Shown here: one piece after another, positions 26,904 through 35,747 of the stretch
How the letters are laid out: every line of letters begins with the position of its first letter
How positions within the stretch are numbered: position 1 is the stretch's first letter
NCBI GenBank assembly: GCA_016188575.1
Contig: JACPHN010000092.1
Span: 1-64,000 of the forward strand
DNA length: 64,000 nucleotides
Direction of reading: 5' to 3'
Source of the DNA: Candidatus Schekmanbacteria bacterium
GTDB lineage: Bacteria; CSSED10-310; JACPHN01
Made by a program: the position numbers and the translations under genes
Notes under the pieces: model-generated
The model's database searches: none
What the model saw: the letters and a program-made list of their open reading frames with translations, nothing else
What the model was told of the DNA's origin: nothing

Positions 26904-27029
26904 GCGACCGCGGACGCCGGACGCACCGCCGCCGGGGGTTTACAATCCGGAGATCGCGCAGTACGATCCCGAGTGCCTCCAGAGAGCGGTTTTCATTTCA
27001 TCGGTTCCGACGTTCGGGGACGGCCTGCG

Positions 27030-27671
27030 GTGGAAAAGAGACGAGGGTTTCTGTTGGTGTTGTCGGCGCCTTCCGGGGCGGGCAAGACGTCGCTTACGAA
27101 ACGGCTTCTGAGCATCTGCCCGGAAATGCGCTACTCCATCTCGTACTCGACGCGCCCGCGCCGCGACCACGAGATCAACGGGGTCGACTACCACTTCGTC
27201 TCGAAGGAGTCCTTCATGGAGCGAGTGGCGGCCGGCCAGTTCGTCGAATGGGCGGAGGTGCATGGGAATCTCTACGGGACCGCGCGCCTGTTTCTCGAGC
27301 AAGCGGTCGCGGGCGGACACGACTGCATTCTCGACATCGACGTTCAGGGCGCAGCGCAGATCCGCACAGAAATGAAAAAGGACGGGGTGTTTGTCTTCGT
27401 GCTGCCGCCGAGCTGGGCCGTGCTCAACGAGCGGCTGCGCCGCCGCGGCAGCGATTCGCCGGCGGAGATCGAACGTCGGCTCGACGGTGCGCGGCGCGAG
27501 GTCGAGCGCTACGGCGAATACGACTACGTCATCATTAACGACGACCTGGATCACGCGACGCGAATCCTGCACGCCATCATCACTGCGGAACGGGCGCGAG
27601 CGTGGCGATTCGAGCGGAGCCCCGCCAGGGAGATGTTCGGGGCGGAAGCGGCCGCCGCCGGCATGCCATGA
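27030..27671 (+). CDS. gmk: Guanylate kinase
   Basis: 213 aa. Phosphorylates GMP to GDP with ATP. P-loop SAPSGAGKTSL (~10-20), GMP-binding STRPRRDHEINGVDYHFVS and the conserved block EWAEVHGNLYGT are intact; the adjacent ILDIDVQGAAQIR is also typical. GTG 27030 was chosen because it gives the usual short N-terminus before the P-loop; GTG 26973 would add 19 residues. The stop overlaps the coaBC start (ATGA). Confidence 0.93.
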   Translation: MEKRRGFLLVLSAPSGAGKTSLTKRLLSICPEMRYSISYSTRPRRDHEINGVDYHFVSKESFMERVAAGQFVEWAEVHGNLYGTARLFLEQAVAGGHDCILDIDVQGAAQIRTEMKKDGVFVFVLPPSWAVLNERLRRRGSDSPAEIERRLDGARREVERYGEYDYVIINDDLDHATRILHAIITAERARAWRFERSPAREMFGAEAAAAGMP

Positions 27672-28921
27672 CCGCCGCGCCGCAGGCTGGGGCGGCATCT
27701 GCGCGCGCCTGCAGTCTCGCCGGGCGGCACGTGGTGCTCGGCGTAACCGGGAGCATCGCCGCGTACAAGGCGGCCGAGTTGCTGAGGATGCTCACCAGGA
27801 ACGGCGCCGAAGCGCAGCCGGTCATGACTCAGGGCGCCACGCACTTTCTGGGGCCACTGACGCTGGCAACGCTGGCGGGCCGCGAGACCTTCGTCGAGAT
27901 GTTTGCTCGGGATGACGCCGATATTCGGCACATCGCCCTGGCGCGCTGGGCGGACATCGCGGTCGTGGCACCTGCGACCGCCGACTTCCTCGGCAAGTAC
28001 CGCAGCGGCATCGTCGACGACGTGCTGCTCAACCTGCTGCTCGCGCTTCCGAGTCAGCGCGTCCCGGTGGTGGTGGCGCCAGCGATGAACGACGAAATGT
28101 TCGCGCACCCCGCGGTCCAGGAAAACCTCGAGACGCTCGCGCGCCGCGGTGTGTTCGTGGTCCCTCCGGAGCACGGCGAGCTGGCGTGCAAGACGATCGG
28201 CCCCGGCCGGCTCGCCGACCTCGCCCGCATCGTGCAGCACTGCGAGCGGGCGCTGTGCGCAGCCAGCAGCGCCGCCGATTTCCGCGGCCGGCGCGTGGTG
28301 GTTACCGCCGGCCCGACCCGCCAGTACCTCGATCCGGTGCGCTTCCTTTCCAATCCCTCGACCGGGAGGATGGGAGCCGCGGTGGCGCGCGCGGCGTGGA
28401 CGCGCGGCGCCGACGTTTCGGTCGTCGCCGGGCCCATGGACCGGGCCCTGCTTCCCGCTGACGTCGCCACCGTGTTCGTCGAGTCGGTTCAGGACATGCT
28501 TGAGGCGGTGCGCGCCGCCATGTCCGCGGACGCGATGCTGGTAATGACGGCCGCGGTGGGCGACTTCGCACCGCCGCGCGCGCCCGAGAAGATCAAAAAG
28601 ACCGGCCAGGTGCGGACTCTGGAGCTGCTGCCGACCCCCGACATTCTCACTGCCGTGCGCGCCCAACACCCGCGGGCGACGCTCGCCGGCTTTGCCGCCG
28701 AAACCAGCGACGTTTGTGCCCGTGCGCGCGAAAAGCTCGTCAGGAAGAAACTGGATGTCATCGTCGGCAATCGCGTGGGGGTCGCGGATAGTGGATTTGC
28801 CGGCCCCACGACCGACGCCGTGCTCATCGATCGGACCGGATGGGAACAGGACGTGGGTGCGGTGGAAAAGACGGCGCTGGCACACCTCATTCTGGACCGC
28901 CTGCGGGAGCTCGCGCCGTGA
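27668..28921 (+). CDS. coaBC: Bifunctional phosphopantothenoylcysteine decarboxylase / phosphopantothenate-cysteine ligase
   Basis: 417 aa, the family's usual length. Two consecutive steps of coenzyme A synthesis. The CoaC half has GVTGSIAAYKAAEL, PAMNDEMF and the Cys-containing substrate flap (LACKTIGPGRL). The CoaB half begins near 205 with VVVTAGPTRQYLDPVRFLSNPSTGRMG, followed by AAVGDF and KIKKTG. The usual Glu of the PT-x-E signature is Gln here, a minor change. Coupled to gmk by ATGA. Confidence 0.93.
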   Translation: MTAAPQAGAASARACSLAGRHVVLGVTGSIAAYKAAELLRMLTRNGAEAQPVMTQGATHFLGPLTLATLAGRETFVEMFARDDADIRHIALARWADIAVVAPATADFLGKYRSGIVDDVLLNLLLALPSQRVPVVVAPAMNDEMFAHPAVQENLETLARRGVFVVPPEHGELACKTIGPGRLADLARIVQHCERALCAASSAADFRGRRVVVTAGPTRQYLDPVRFLSNPSTGRMGAAVARAAWTRGADVSVVAGPMDRALLPADVATVFVESVQDMLEAVRAAMSADAMLVMTAAVGDFAPPRAPEKIKKTGQVRTLELLPTPDILTAVRAQHPRATLAGFAAETSDVCARAREKLVRKKLDVIVGNRVGVADSGFAGPTTDAVLIDRTGWEQDVGAVEKTALAHLILDRLRELAP

Positions 28922-28952
28922 AGCGGGCAAGCGCGGCGCGGCGACGCGGCCT

Positions 28953-29888
28953 GTGAGCCCGCCGCCGGACAGCGAGGACGACGCCACGCGGGCACCGGCA
29001 CCTACGCTCGGGCAAGTGGCGGCAGAGCTGCTGCGCCTCGAGCTGTCGCGCGGAGCACTGTGGGTGCAGCGACCGACCGCTGCGGAGACACCGGCCGCGG
29101 GCGCGCCGGGCGTGAGAGGTCGCGGCGGGACCCCGGATCACCTCACCGGGCGGCGACAGGTGGCCGCGAGGCCGTCGCGAGACGTGCCCCCACGGCACCT
29201 GCCGCCGCGCCCGCAAGCCGCAACGGAGGGAATCAATGAGGATCCCGCCGCGCAAGCGCTTGCGGTCATCGCCGCGGAAGCGGCAGCGTGCACGGCCTGC
29301 CCACTTTTCCGGACGCGCCGGAACAACGTTCCCGGTGAAGGTAGCGCGCACGCCACGCTGATGTTTGTCGGGGAAGGGCCGGGCGCTGAAGAAGACCGCC
29401 TGGGGCGCCCCTTCGTCGGCGTCGCCGGTGAGCTCCTCACGCGAATCATCGGCGCCATGAACCTGCGACGCGAGGAGGTGTTTATCGCCAACGCGGTGAA
29501 GTGCCGGCCGCCGCAAAACCGCACACCAACCCCTGCGGAGACGCTGGCGTGCCGCGCTTTTCTCATTCGCCAGATTCGCGCGATCCGACCGAAGGTCATC
29601 TGCGCGCTCGGACGCCCCGCCGCCAATACGCTGTTGCAGGATACCGCTCCCATCTCCGCGATCCGGGGCCGGTTCTTCGAGATCGCGGTTACTGCCGACC
29701 TCAGCCTGCTCAAGGGCGCGCCGGTCGCTGCCAACGCCGCGGTCGAGCTTCCCGCCGAGGGCGAGCCGCTGCGCCTGCTGGTGCTCCCCACGTTTCATCC
29801 CGCCTACCTGTTGCGAAACCCGGCCGACAAGCGCCTGGTCTGGGAGGACGTACAGAAGATCGTGGCGCTCTTGCAGAAAGCGCAATGA
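28953..29888 (+). CDS. Family 4 uracil-DNA glycosylase (4Fe-4S)
   Basis: 311 aa. Removes uracil from DNA in base-excision repair. Catalytic block GEGPGAEEDRLGRPFVGVAGELL is at ~142-164; the cluster cysteines are CTACPLF, NAVKCRPP and TLAC; FHPAYLLRNP is the second active-site motif. The first ~110 residues are a variable Pro/Ala-rich extension. No ATG precedes the domain; GTG 28953, 31 bp after coaBC, is the best start but has no clear ribosome-binding site. Its stop overlaps the priA start (ATGA). Confidence 0.9.
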   Translation: MSPPPDSEDDATRAPAPTLGQVAAELLRLELSRGALWVQRPTAAETPAAGAPGVRGRGGTPDHLTGRRQVAARPSRDVPPRHLPPRPQAATEGINEDPAAQALAVIAAEAAACTACPLFRTRRNNVPGEGSAHATLMFVGEGPGAEEDRLGRPFVGVAGELLTRIIGAMNLRREEVFIANAVKCRPPQNRTPTPAETLACRAFLIRQIRAIRPKVICALGRPAANTLLQDTAPISAIRGRFFEIAVTADLSLLKGAPVAANAAVELPAEGEPLRLLVLPTFHPAYLLRNPADKRLVWEDVQKIVALLQKAQ

Positions 29889-32206
29889 CGACCGCACCCC
29901 TCGTCGAGGTGGTCGTTCCGGGGCGCGTCGCCAAGACGTACACGTATCGCGTCGCCGCCGCGGATGCCGGCCGCCTTGCGGAAGATCTGTGGGGGTGGCG
30001 GGTGCTCGTCCCGTTTGGACGCAAGCAGGCTACCGGCTACGTGTGCGGCCTGGCGGCCGCCGCGCCGCCAGGCGAGATCAAGGAAATCGAGCGCTTTCTG
30101 GACCCGGAACCGGTGCTCACCAAGGACCTGTGGGAGCTGGTGCGCTGGGTCAGTTTGTACTACGCGTGTTCTCTGGGCATCGCGCTGCGGGCCGCGCTGC
30201 CGGGCCCGCTGCACCGCGGGGAGGCGGGCTGCGATCCGCGCCTCACGCTGGTCTCGGTGGCGCGGCTCGCGGCTCGATCGGCCGCCGCCGACGCGGCGCC
30301 GGGTGCCGGCGAGGTCGGCAAGCTGACGCGCGCCCCACAGCAACAGCGGCTTTTCGAGATGATTCGGAGCTCGGGCGGCGCGGGTCTGGACCTGGCGCCG
30401 GCAGCGTCGCGAGAAGCGTGGATTGGCCGCGCTCTTCGCGAGCTCGTCAAACGGGAGCTGGTGCGCGTGGACACCGTGAAGCGCCGGCCAGCCGCGGACC
30501 AGGCGACCGCGGGCGTGCGCGGAGACCGCACCGCGACGGGAATTCCGGAGCTCGGGGAGGATCAGGGTCGGGCGCTGGCGGCGATCATCGCGCGCCTGGA
30601 AAGCGTGGAGCGCGACGCGCCGGAGCGCCGCCTATTCCTGCTGCAGGGGGTGACGGGAAGCGGCAAGACGGAGGTGTTCATGCGCGCGATGGCAGTATGC
30701 CGGCAGCTTGGCCGGCAGGCCATCGTGCTCGTTCCCGAAATTTCCCTGACGCCGGCTCTGGAGGCCGTTTTCGCGACGCGATTCCCTGGTGACGTGGCGA
30801 TCGTGCACTCGCGGCTGACCGAACGGCAGCGCGTCGCCTCGTGGTGGCGCATCCGGCGCGGCGAGGCCGGCGTGGTGCTCGGGCCGCGCTCGGCAATCTT
30901 CGCCCCCGCGCCCAATGTCGGTCTGATCGTCGTGGACGAGGAGCACGACAGCTCGTACAAGCAGGATGCCGCCCAGCCCTACTACCATGCCCGCGATCTC
31001 GCTGCAGTCCGCGCCCGCGTCAGCGGCGCCGTGACCGTCCTGGTGACGGCGACGCCGGCACTCGAGACGACGGCGGCGAGCCGGCGCGAAGAGCTGACCA
31101 CCGTGGTGTTGCCCTGCCGCGTTTCGGCGCGGCCGCTGCCGGCCGTATCGCTGATCGACCTGCGAAAGAAGGCGGAAACGCCGATGGCAACCGCCCACCT
31201 CTCACAGCCGCTGCGGGCGGCCATCGCGCAGCGACTGGAATGCGGTGAGCAGACGATCGTGCTCGCCAATCGCCGTGGCTACTCGCCGTTTGTGCGGTGC
31301 ACGAGCTGTGGGCTGGTGCCGCAGTGCGGTGATTGCGACGTGTCGCTCACCTACCATCGCGGGGAGAGCCTCCTGCGGTGCCACTATTGCGGCTTCAGCA
31401 AGGCCATAATGGAGCACTGCCCGGCCTGCGAGCACGGACAGCTCAAGACTCCGGGCGTGGCCATCGAGAAGATCGCGCAGGAGCTCCGCGGGCTGTTTCC
31501 GGAGGCGCGCATCGAGCGCATGGACAGCGACACCGTGCGCGGCGGTGTTGGACACGACGAGGTCCTGGCGCGGCTAGCCGCAGGGGATATCCAGGTGCTC
31601 GTGGGCACCCAGATGGTCGCCAAGGGGCATCACTATCCCGAGGTGACGCTGGTCGGCGTGACCCTGGCCGACCTCGGTCTGTATCTGCCTGACTATCGCG
31701 CTGCCGAGCGGACATTTCAGCTCTTGACCCAGGTCGCGGGACGCGCAGGCCGCGGCGAGAAGCCGGGGGAGGTCCTGATTCAAACCTGCCATCCGGAGCA
31801 TTACGTCATCAGTCTGGCGCAGGCACAGAACCACGCGGCGTTTGCCGATCGGGAGCTGGCGCTGCGCGAGCGCCTGCGGCTGCCTCCGTATCGCCGCCTG
31901 GCGCTACTGACCGTGCGCGGCAGGCGGCTGGAGGAGGTATCGGAGCTGGCTTACGAGGTCGCCGGAATCCTCGGGGAGCTGGCGGTGCGCGCGCCGGACC
32001 GGGAGCGGGGCTTCACGGTGTCCGGGCCTTTTCCGGCGCCGCTCGGTCGGTTACGCGGCCTGTATCGCCTGCATATCCTCGTGCGGGCGCAGTGGAAGAC
32101 GGCGCTCGGACCACGAATCGGGCGCGTGTTGCGCGACCACAAGATGGATCGGCCGAGCAGTCGGGGTCAGGTGCTGGTGGACGTCGACCCCGTGAGTGTC
32201 TTGTAA
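29885..32206 (+). CDS. priA: Primosomal replication-restart helicase PriA
   Basis: 773 aa, normal length. The N-terminal 3'-DNA-binding domain (VEVVVPGRVAKTYTYRV) is followed by the helicase: Walker A GVTGSGKTEVFM (~258), LVPEISLTP, DEEHDSSYKQ (DEAH-like) and VTATPAL. Eight cysteines in four CxxC-type pairs (CTSC, CGDC, CHYC, CPAC) form the two structural zinc sites. GTQMVAKGHHYP and QVAGRAGRG are the late helicase motifs. It closes the housekeeping operon. Confidence 0.95.
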   Translation: MTTAPLVEVVVPGRVAKTYTYRVAAADAGRLAEDLWGWRVLVPFGRKQATGYVCGLAAAAPPGEIKEIERFLDPEPVLTKDLWELVRWVSLYYACSLGIALRAALPGPLHRGEAGCDPRLTLVSVARLAARSAAADAAPGAGEVGKLTRAPQQQRLFEMIRSSGGAGLDLAPAASREAWIGRALRELVKRELVRVDTVKRRPAADQATAGVRGDRTATGIPELGEDQGRALAAIIARLESVERDAPERRLFLLQGVTGSGKTEVFMRAMAVCRQLGRQAIVLVPEISLTPALEAVFATRFPGDVAIVHSRLTERQRVASWWRIRRGEAGVVLGPRSAIFAPAPNVGLIVVDEEHDSSYKQDAAQPYYHARDLAAVRARVSGAVTVLVTATPALETTAASRREELTTVVLPCRVSARPLPAVSLIDLRKKAETPMATAHLSQPLRAAIAQRLECGEQTIVLANRRGYSPFVRCTSCGLVPQCGDCDVSLTYHRGESLLRCHYCGFSKAIMEHCPACEHGQLKTPGVAIEKIAQELRGLFPEARIERMDSDTVRGGVGHDEVLARLAAGDIQVLVGTQMVAKGHHYPEVTLVGVTLADLGLYLPDYRAAERTFQLLTQVAGRAGRGEKPGEVLIQTCHPEHYVISLAQAQNHAAFADRELALRERLRLPPYRRLALLTVRGRRLEEVSELAYEVAGILGELAVRAPDRERGFTVSGPFPAPLGRLRGLYRLHILVRAQWKTALGPRIGRVLRDHKMDRPSSRGQVLVDVDPVSVL

Positions 32207-32230
32207 GGGACGGCGGCGCCGGAGTGGCGG

Positions 32231-32258
32231 CCCGAGCTGCCGGGGATGGCGGCTCGGG
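32231..32258. terminator. GC-rich hairpin between convergent genes
   Basis: CCCGAGCTGCC (32231-32241), loop GGGGAT, GGCGGCTCGGG (32248-32258): an 11-bp stem with one G-U pair, between the 3' ends of priA and the RTX-like gene. No T-run follows on either strand, so termination is only inferred. Confidence 0.4.
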
Positions 32259-32300
32259 CCGCGGAGCTGGCGGCCGCGCGGAGCGCGGCAATCGCGGTGA

Positions 32301-32996
32301 CTATGGGCACATTACGGTCGTGTCCGCGCCGTCTACGGCGAAGGTGTCCACGCCGAAGCCGCAGTGCACGAGGTCGGCGGTGCCGCCGTCATTGGCGCGG
32401 AGCTCGTCCTTGCCGAAGCCACCCTGGAGCGTGTCCTCGCCGCCCCGCCCGTCAATGAGATCGTCGCCGCCGGAACCTCGGAGCGTATCGGCGCTGTCGG
32501 ATCCGATCAGAGTGTCGTGGTCGATGCCGCCGTCGAAGGTCAGCGCGAAGGTGCTCGCCGGGTCGGATTCCAGGACGTCGTCGCCGGAGCCGCCGAGCGC
32601 GATGACAGCGGCATCGTCGCTCTTCGGGAAGGTGCTGTCCGTCCAGAGCAGGACGTCGTCGAGATCGCCGAGATCGGCATGGACTTCGAGGTCGCGGAAG
32701 ATCGACTGGCACACGACGACGTTGGGATTGCCGAAGGGATGGACGCAGCCGCCCGGAATCGGGCCGCCAATGACGGCAGCGGGGTCATCGAAGCGCACGA
32801 TCCAGTTGTTGATGGTACCAGAAGCCGTGATCTGGATGTCGTTGGCTTCTCCGGGGTTGGCGATGAATTCGATGGCTTCCTTGGAGGGGGTGAGAGCAAA
32901 GCGGTTGAGCTGTCCGGCGGCAGCGAAGGGGACAGAGGTGGAGAGGAGGAGTCCGGAGGCGAGGACGAGGCGAGCGGTTTTCTTGAGGATGGACAT
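32301..32996 (-). CDS. Secreted protein with RTX-type Ca2+-binding nonapeptide repeats
   Basis: 231 aa. Signal peptide ~4-27 (LKKTARLVLASGLLLSTSVPFAAAG). An N-terminal beta domain is followed by glycine/aspartate-rich repeats (GGSGDDVLES, SADTLRGSGGDDLIDGRGGEDTL) that match the RTX calcium-roll consensus GGxGxDxLx in about four units. Two late cysteines (VHCGF, VMCP) could form a disulfide. RTX repeats bind calcium on secretion; no toxin or enzyme domain is present, so this is probably a small extracellular structural protein. Start 32996 was chosen for the signal peptide. Confidence 0.75.
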   Translation of the reverse strand: MSILKKTARLVLASGLLLSTSVPFAAAGQLNRFALTPSKEAIEFIANPGEANDIQITASGTINNWIVRFDDPAAVIGGPIPGGCVHPFGNPNVVVCQSIFRDLEVHADLGDLDDVLLWTDSTFPKSDDAAVIALGGSGDDVLESDPASTFALTFDGGIDHDTLIGSDSADTLRGSGGDDLIDGRGGEDTLQGGFGKDELRANDGGTADLVHCGFGVDTFAVDGADTTVMCP

Positions 32997-33234
32997 GGAT
33001 GTTACTTTCGGTTGTGAGTTGTCGGTGGTGACTGGTTGCGGCGAAGTGCCGCGCTGGTGAACTGATGAGCAATTTCCGGGCCAAAGCTCGTCGGTGCGTG
33101 CGAGGGGCGGCCTGGGTGCTCGGATGAGGCGCGGGCAGGCACCAGCTCCACTTCGGCGCGGTTGGTGGAGGAGGGCCACAGGATCCCATCGGGTGCGCGG
33201 TCGGGGGAAAGTGAGGGGTGGGGGGCGGGATTAG

Positions 33235-33289
33235 GCGGTATCTACCGCGTTTATGGCTATTTGCGCCTCGCCCCGCCACGCGATACACT
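33235..33289 (+). promoter_or_regulatory. Promoter with adjacent palindrome before the radical SAM gene
   Basis: A perfect palindrome GCGGTA-TC-TACCGC (33235-33248) lies 12 bp before a weak -35 TTGCGC (33261-33266), with a 17-bp spacer and -10 TACACT (33284-33289). The start GTG is at 33322 after GGAGGAAG. The palindrome could be an operator. The rest of the 325-bp divergent gap (32997-33321) shows no gene. Confidence 0.4.
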
Positions 33290-33321
33290 CCCCACCTCAG
33301 GTTCTCACCGGAGGAAGCACA

Positions 33322-34677
33322 GTGCCGACGCTTGCCCTGATCTATCCGCTCTACACCAACGAAAAGCTCGACCGCAACGCGCGGACGATTTACCCTCTTG
33401 GACTCGCCTACCTCGCCGCCTACGCCCCCGAGGACTGGAACGTCACCGTCATTGACGAACAGTTCACGGCCGTCAACTACGACATGGCGGTCGACCTCAT
33501 CGGCATCACCACGACCACCCTGACCGCGACACGGTCCTACGCGATCGCCGACGAGTTCCGCAAGCGCGGCAAGAAAGTCATCCTCGGCGGCGTCCACGCC
33601 TCCACGTGCCCCGACGAAGCCCTCCAGTACGCGGACTCCGTATGCATCGGCGACGGCGAGCACGTCATCGCGAACATGCTGCAGGATTACGCCCGCGGTG
33701 AGCTGAAAGAGCGGTATTCCGCACCGCCTCAACCGCTCGATGGCCTGCGGCCACCGCGCCACGACCTCTTTCCGGCCAAGTACACCTTCCTGCCCGTGTC
33801 GACGAGCCGCGGCTGCCCATTCAACTGCACCTTCTGCTGCATCAACGAATTCTACATGGGCCGCTACCGCCTCCGCCCCGTCGAGGAAGTCATCGCCGAG
33901 CTGAAGTCGCTGCCGCGCGGCTACGATATCGTCTTCTTCACCGACGGCAACATGTTCGGCTATTCCAAGAAAGATGCCAAGCGCTTCAAGGAGCTCTGCC
34001 GGCGCATGGCCGAGGAGCGAAAGCTCGGAACGCTCCCGTTCAAGTATTTTACCTGCTACGGATCGATCAACGCGCTGGCGGATGACGAGGCGCTCGACCT
34101 CGCGGTGGCTTCCGGCTGCGTCGCGATGTTGGTCGGCTTCGAGTCCATCAACCCCGAGTCGCTCAAGTCCATGAACAAGGTCTTGAACCTCAAGTACGGA
34201 GTCGATTCCTACTTCGAGCTCGTGCTCAACGCCCAGAAACGCGGCCTGCTGGTGGTCGGGGAGATGATCGTCGGCAGCGATGGCGACGACCAGAAGGCGC
34301 TGGACGACACGCGCACGTTCCTCGACAAGATCAACTTCGACATCCTCCGGTTGCAGATCCTGCAGCCGCTGCCGGGCACCAAGCTGTTCGGCGCCTTGAA
34401 GGAGGAAGGGCGACTCCATCTCAAGGACTTCCCGCGCGACTGGGACCGCCTCCGCGACGGCTTTCTCGTGGGCGTGTCCTTCGATCTCAAGCAGCTCGAG
34501 GCGACTTCGCTGCAGCGCTGGGTAAAGGATACCGGCATGGCCTTCTATGCCTACCCGCGAATTGCCGTCCGCGCCATGAAGACCCTGCGGCACAGTTGGA
34601 GCCCGCGGCTCGCGGCCACCCTTGTCAAGATGAACCTGCGTTCGCGCCGCACCTACGCAAACCTGGAAATCGCCTGA
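33322..34677 (+). CDS. B12-binding radical SAM enzyme
   Basis: 451 aa. The N-terminal Rossmann-type cobalamin-binding domain (~1-130) has NVTVIDEQF, DLIGITTTTLTA and KVILGGVHAS. The radical SAM barrel has the cluster motif CPFNCTFC (CxxxCxxC, ~167-174) followed by the SAM-contact strands (IVFFTDGNMFG, VAMLVGFESIN, VVGEMIVG). Such enzymes do difficult methylations, cyclisations or C-C bond chemistry, often on lipids or tetrapyrroles; the substrate is unknown. GTG 33322 was chosen because GGAGGAAG precedes it. Next on the same strand is a UbiA-type prenyltransferase, suggesting isoprenoid-linked chemistry. Confidence 0.85.
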   Translation: MPTLALIYPLYTNEKLDRNARTIYPLGLAYLAAYAPEDWNVTVIDEQFTAVNYDMAVDLIGITTTTLTATRSYAIADEFRKRGKKVILGGVHASTCPDEALQYADSVCIGDGEHVIANMLQDYARGELKERYSAPPQPLDGLRPPRHDLFPAKYTFLPVSTSRGCPFNCTFCCINEFYMGRYRLRPVEEVIAELKSLPRGYDIVFFTDGNMFGYSKKDAKRFKELCRRMAEERKLGTLPFKYFTCYGSINALADDEALDLAVASGCVAMLVGFESINPESLKSMNKVLNLKYGVDSYFELVLNAQKRGLLVVGEMIVGSDGDDQKALDDTRTFLDKINFDILRLQILQPLPGTKLFGALKEEGRLHLKDFPRDWDRLRDGFLVGVSFDLKQLEATSLQRWVKDTGMAFYAYPRIAVRAMKTLRHSWSPRLAATLVKMNLRSRRTYANLEIA

Positions 34678-34784
34678 GGCACATTGAGCAACAAGGATGC
34701 CGGCCTTCAGGTCGAGGTTTCGGGCCGGCTGATGACCGGATCGACGTCTACCTGCTCGCCCGACGGCGAGGCTGAAGGAGGACA

Positions 34785-35723
34785 GTGGCGCGCACGACTC
34801 TTGGTGTACTGAAGGCCTACTACGCGTACTCGCGGCAGCGGTTTCCGCTTTCCGGAGCGCTGCTCTATGCGGGTTCGCTGTTCAGCGCCGCGTACTGCTT
34901 CGCCGGGCTGCTTGGGCAGTCGGAGCCGGCTGCGGTTGCGCCCTGGCTCCTGGGGGTCTTCGTCAGCTTCGCATCGCTCCTCAGGCTGCGCATCGTCGAC
35001 GAGCACAAGGATAGCGCCAAGGATCGCCTTGCCTATCCCGATCGCCTGCTGAGCCGGGGCGAGGTCACGCTTTCAGGGCTGCGGCGGATCTATGCCGCCT
35101 GCATCGTCGCTGAGGCGGCGATCAGCGCGTCCCGGGGCACCGCCGTCCTCGCGGCGTGGCTGGTGTTGCTCGGCTACTCGTTGCTGATGTCCGCGGAATT
35201 TTTTGCGCCGCGCGTGCTCAACAGGAGTATGGGCCTCTACCTGGTGACACACCAGCTCCTGGTCCCGGTGACGGCGCTGTACGGCGTGGTCTTCCGCGGC
35301 GGCGCCTGGGATCGGGCCACCAGCGAGCCGGCGATGCTCGCGCTCTTCCTCTTTACGGCGATCTGCAGCACCATCACCTACGAAATCGCGCGCAAGACGT
35401 GGCATCCGGAGCGCGAGCGGGAGGGCGCCGACTCGTACACGAAAAGCTGGGGACACGGCGCCACGGTGGCGGCAAATGCGGCCTTCGCGGCCGGGGCGCT
35501 GGCTGGCTTCGGGGCGCTGTTCTCCCGGTACGCGGCGCACCCAGCCCACCCTACAGTGGCGCTCGCGCTGTTCCTCGGGGTCGCGATCACCGCAATCCGC
35601 TTCTACCGGCAGCCGACTGCCGCGCGTTCGAGCGCGGTGGCGGGCGCCGGAGCCGCCTTTCTGGTGGGCCAGCTTGCCAACGCGGCGATCGCCTTTGCCC
35701 TTTCCTCCGCCGCCGCGGGATGA
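34785..35723 (+). CDS. UbiA-family prenyltransferase-like integral membrane protein
   Basis: 312 aa with eight or nine hydrophobic helices. The first Asp-rich motif of the UbiA superfamily is recognisable: LRIVDEHKDSAKDRLAYPDRLLSRGEV (~68-94, compare DExKD...D then R...RG in the family). The second Asp motif is less clear (EIARKTWHPERE, ~199-210). Expected role: transfer of a prenyl chain to an aromatic or other acceptor in the membrane. The start GTG has a strong GGAGG. It lies 107 bp after the radical SAM gene. Confidence 0.7.
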   Translation: MARTTLGVLKAYYAYSRQRFPLSGALLYAGSLFSAAYCFAGLLGQSEPAAVAPWLLGVFVSFASLLRLRIVDEHKDSAKDRLAYPDRLLSRGEVTLSGLRRIYAACIVAEAAISASRGTAVLAAWLVLLGYSLLMSAEFFAPRVLNRSMGLYLVTHQLLVPVTALYGVVFRGGAWDRATSEPAMLALFLFTAICSTITYEIARKTWHPEREREGADSYTKSWGHGATVAANAAFAAGALAGFGALFSRYAAHPAHPTVALALFLGVAITAIRFYRQPTAARSSAVAGAGAAFLVGQLANAAIAFALSSAAAG

Positions 35724-35747
35724 TGCACCCGGCGCGCCGCCGGCCGG

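Noticed and set aside
32301-32996. RTX toxin
   Set aside because: Too short, with few repeats, no toxin or lipase domain and no T1SS genes nearby.
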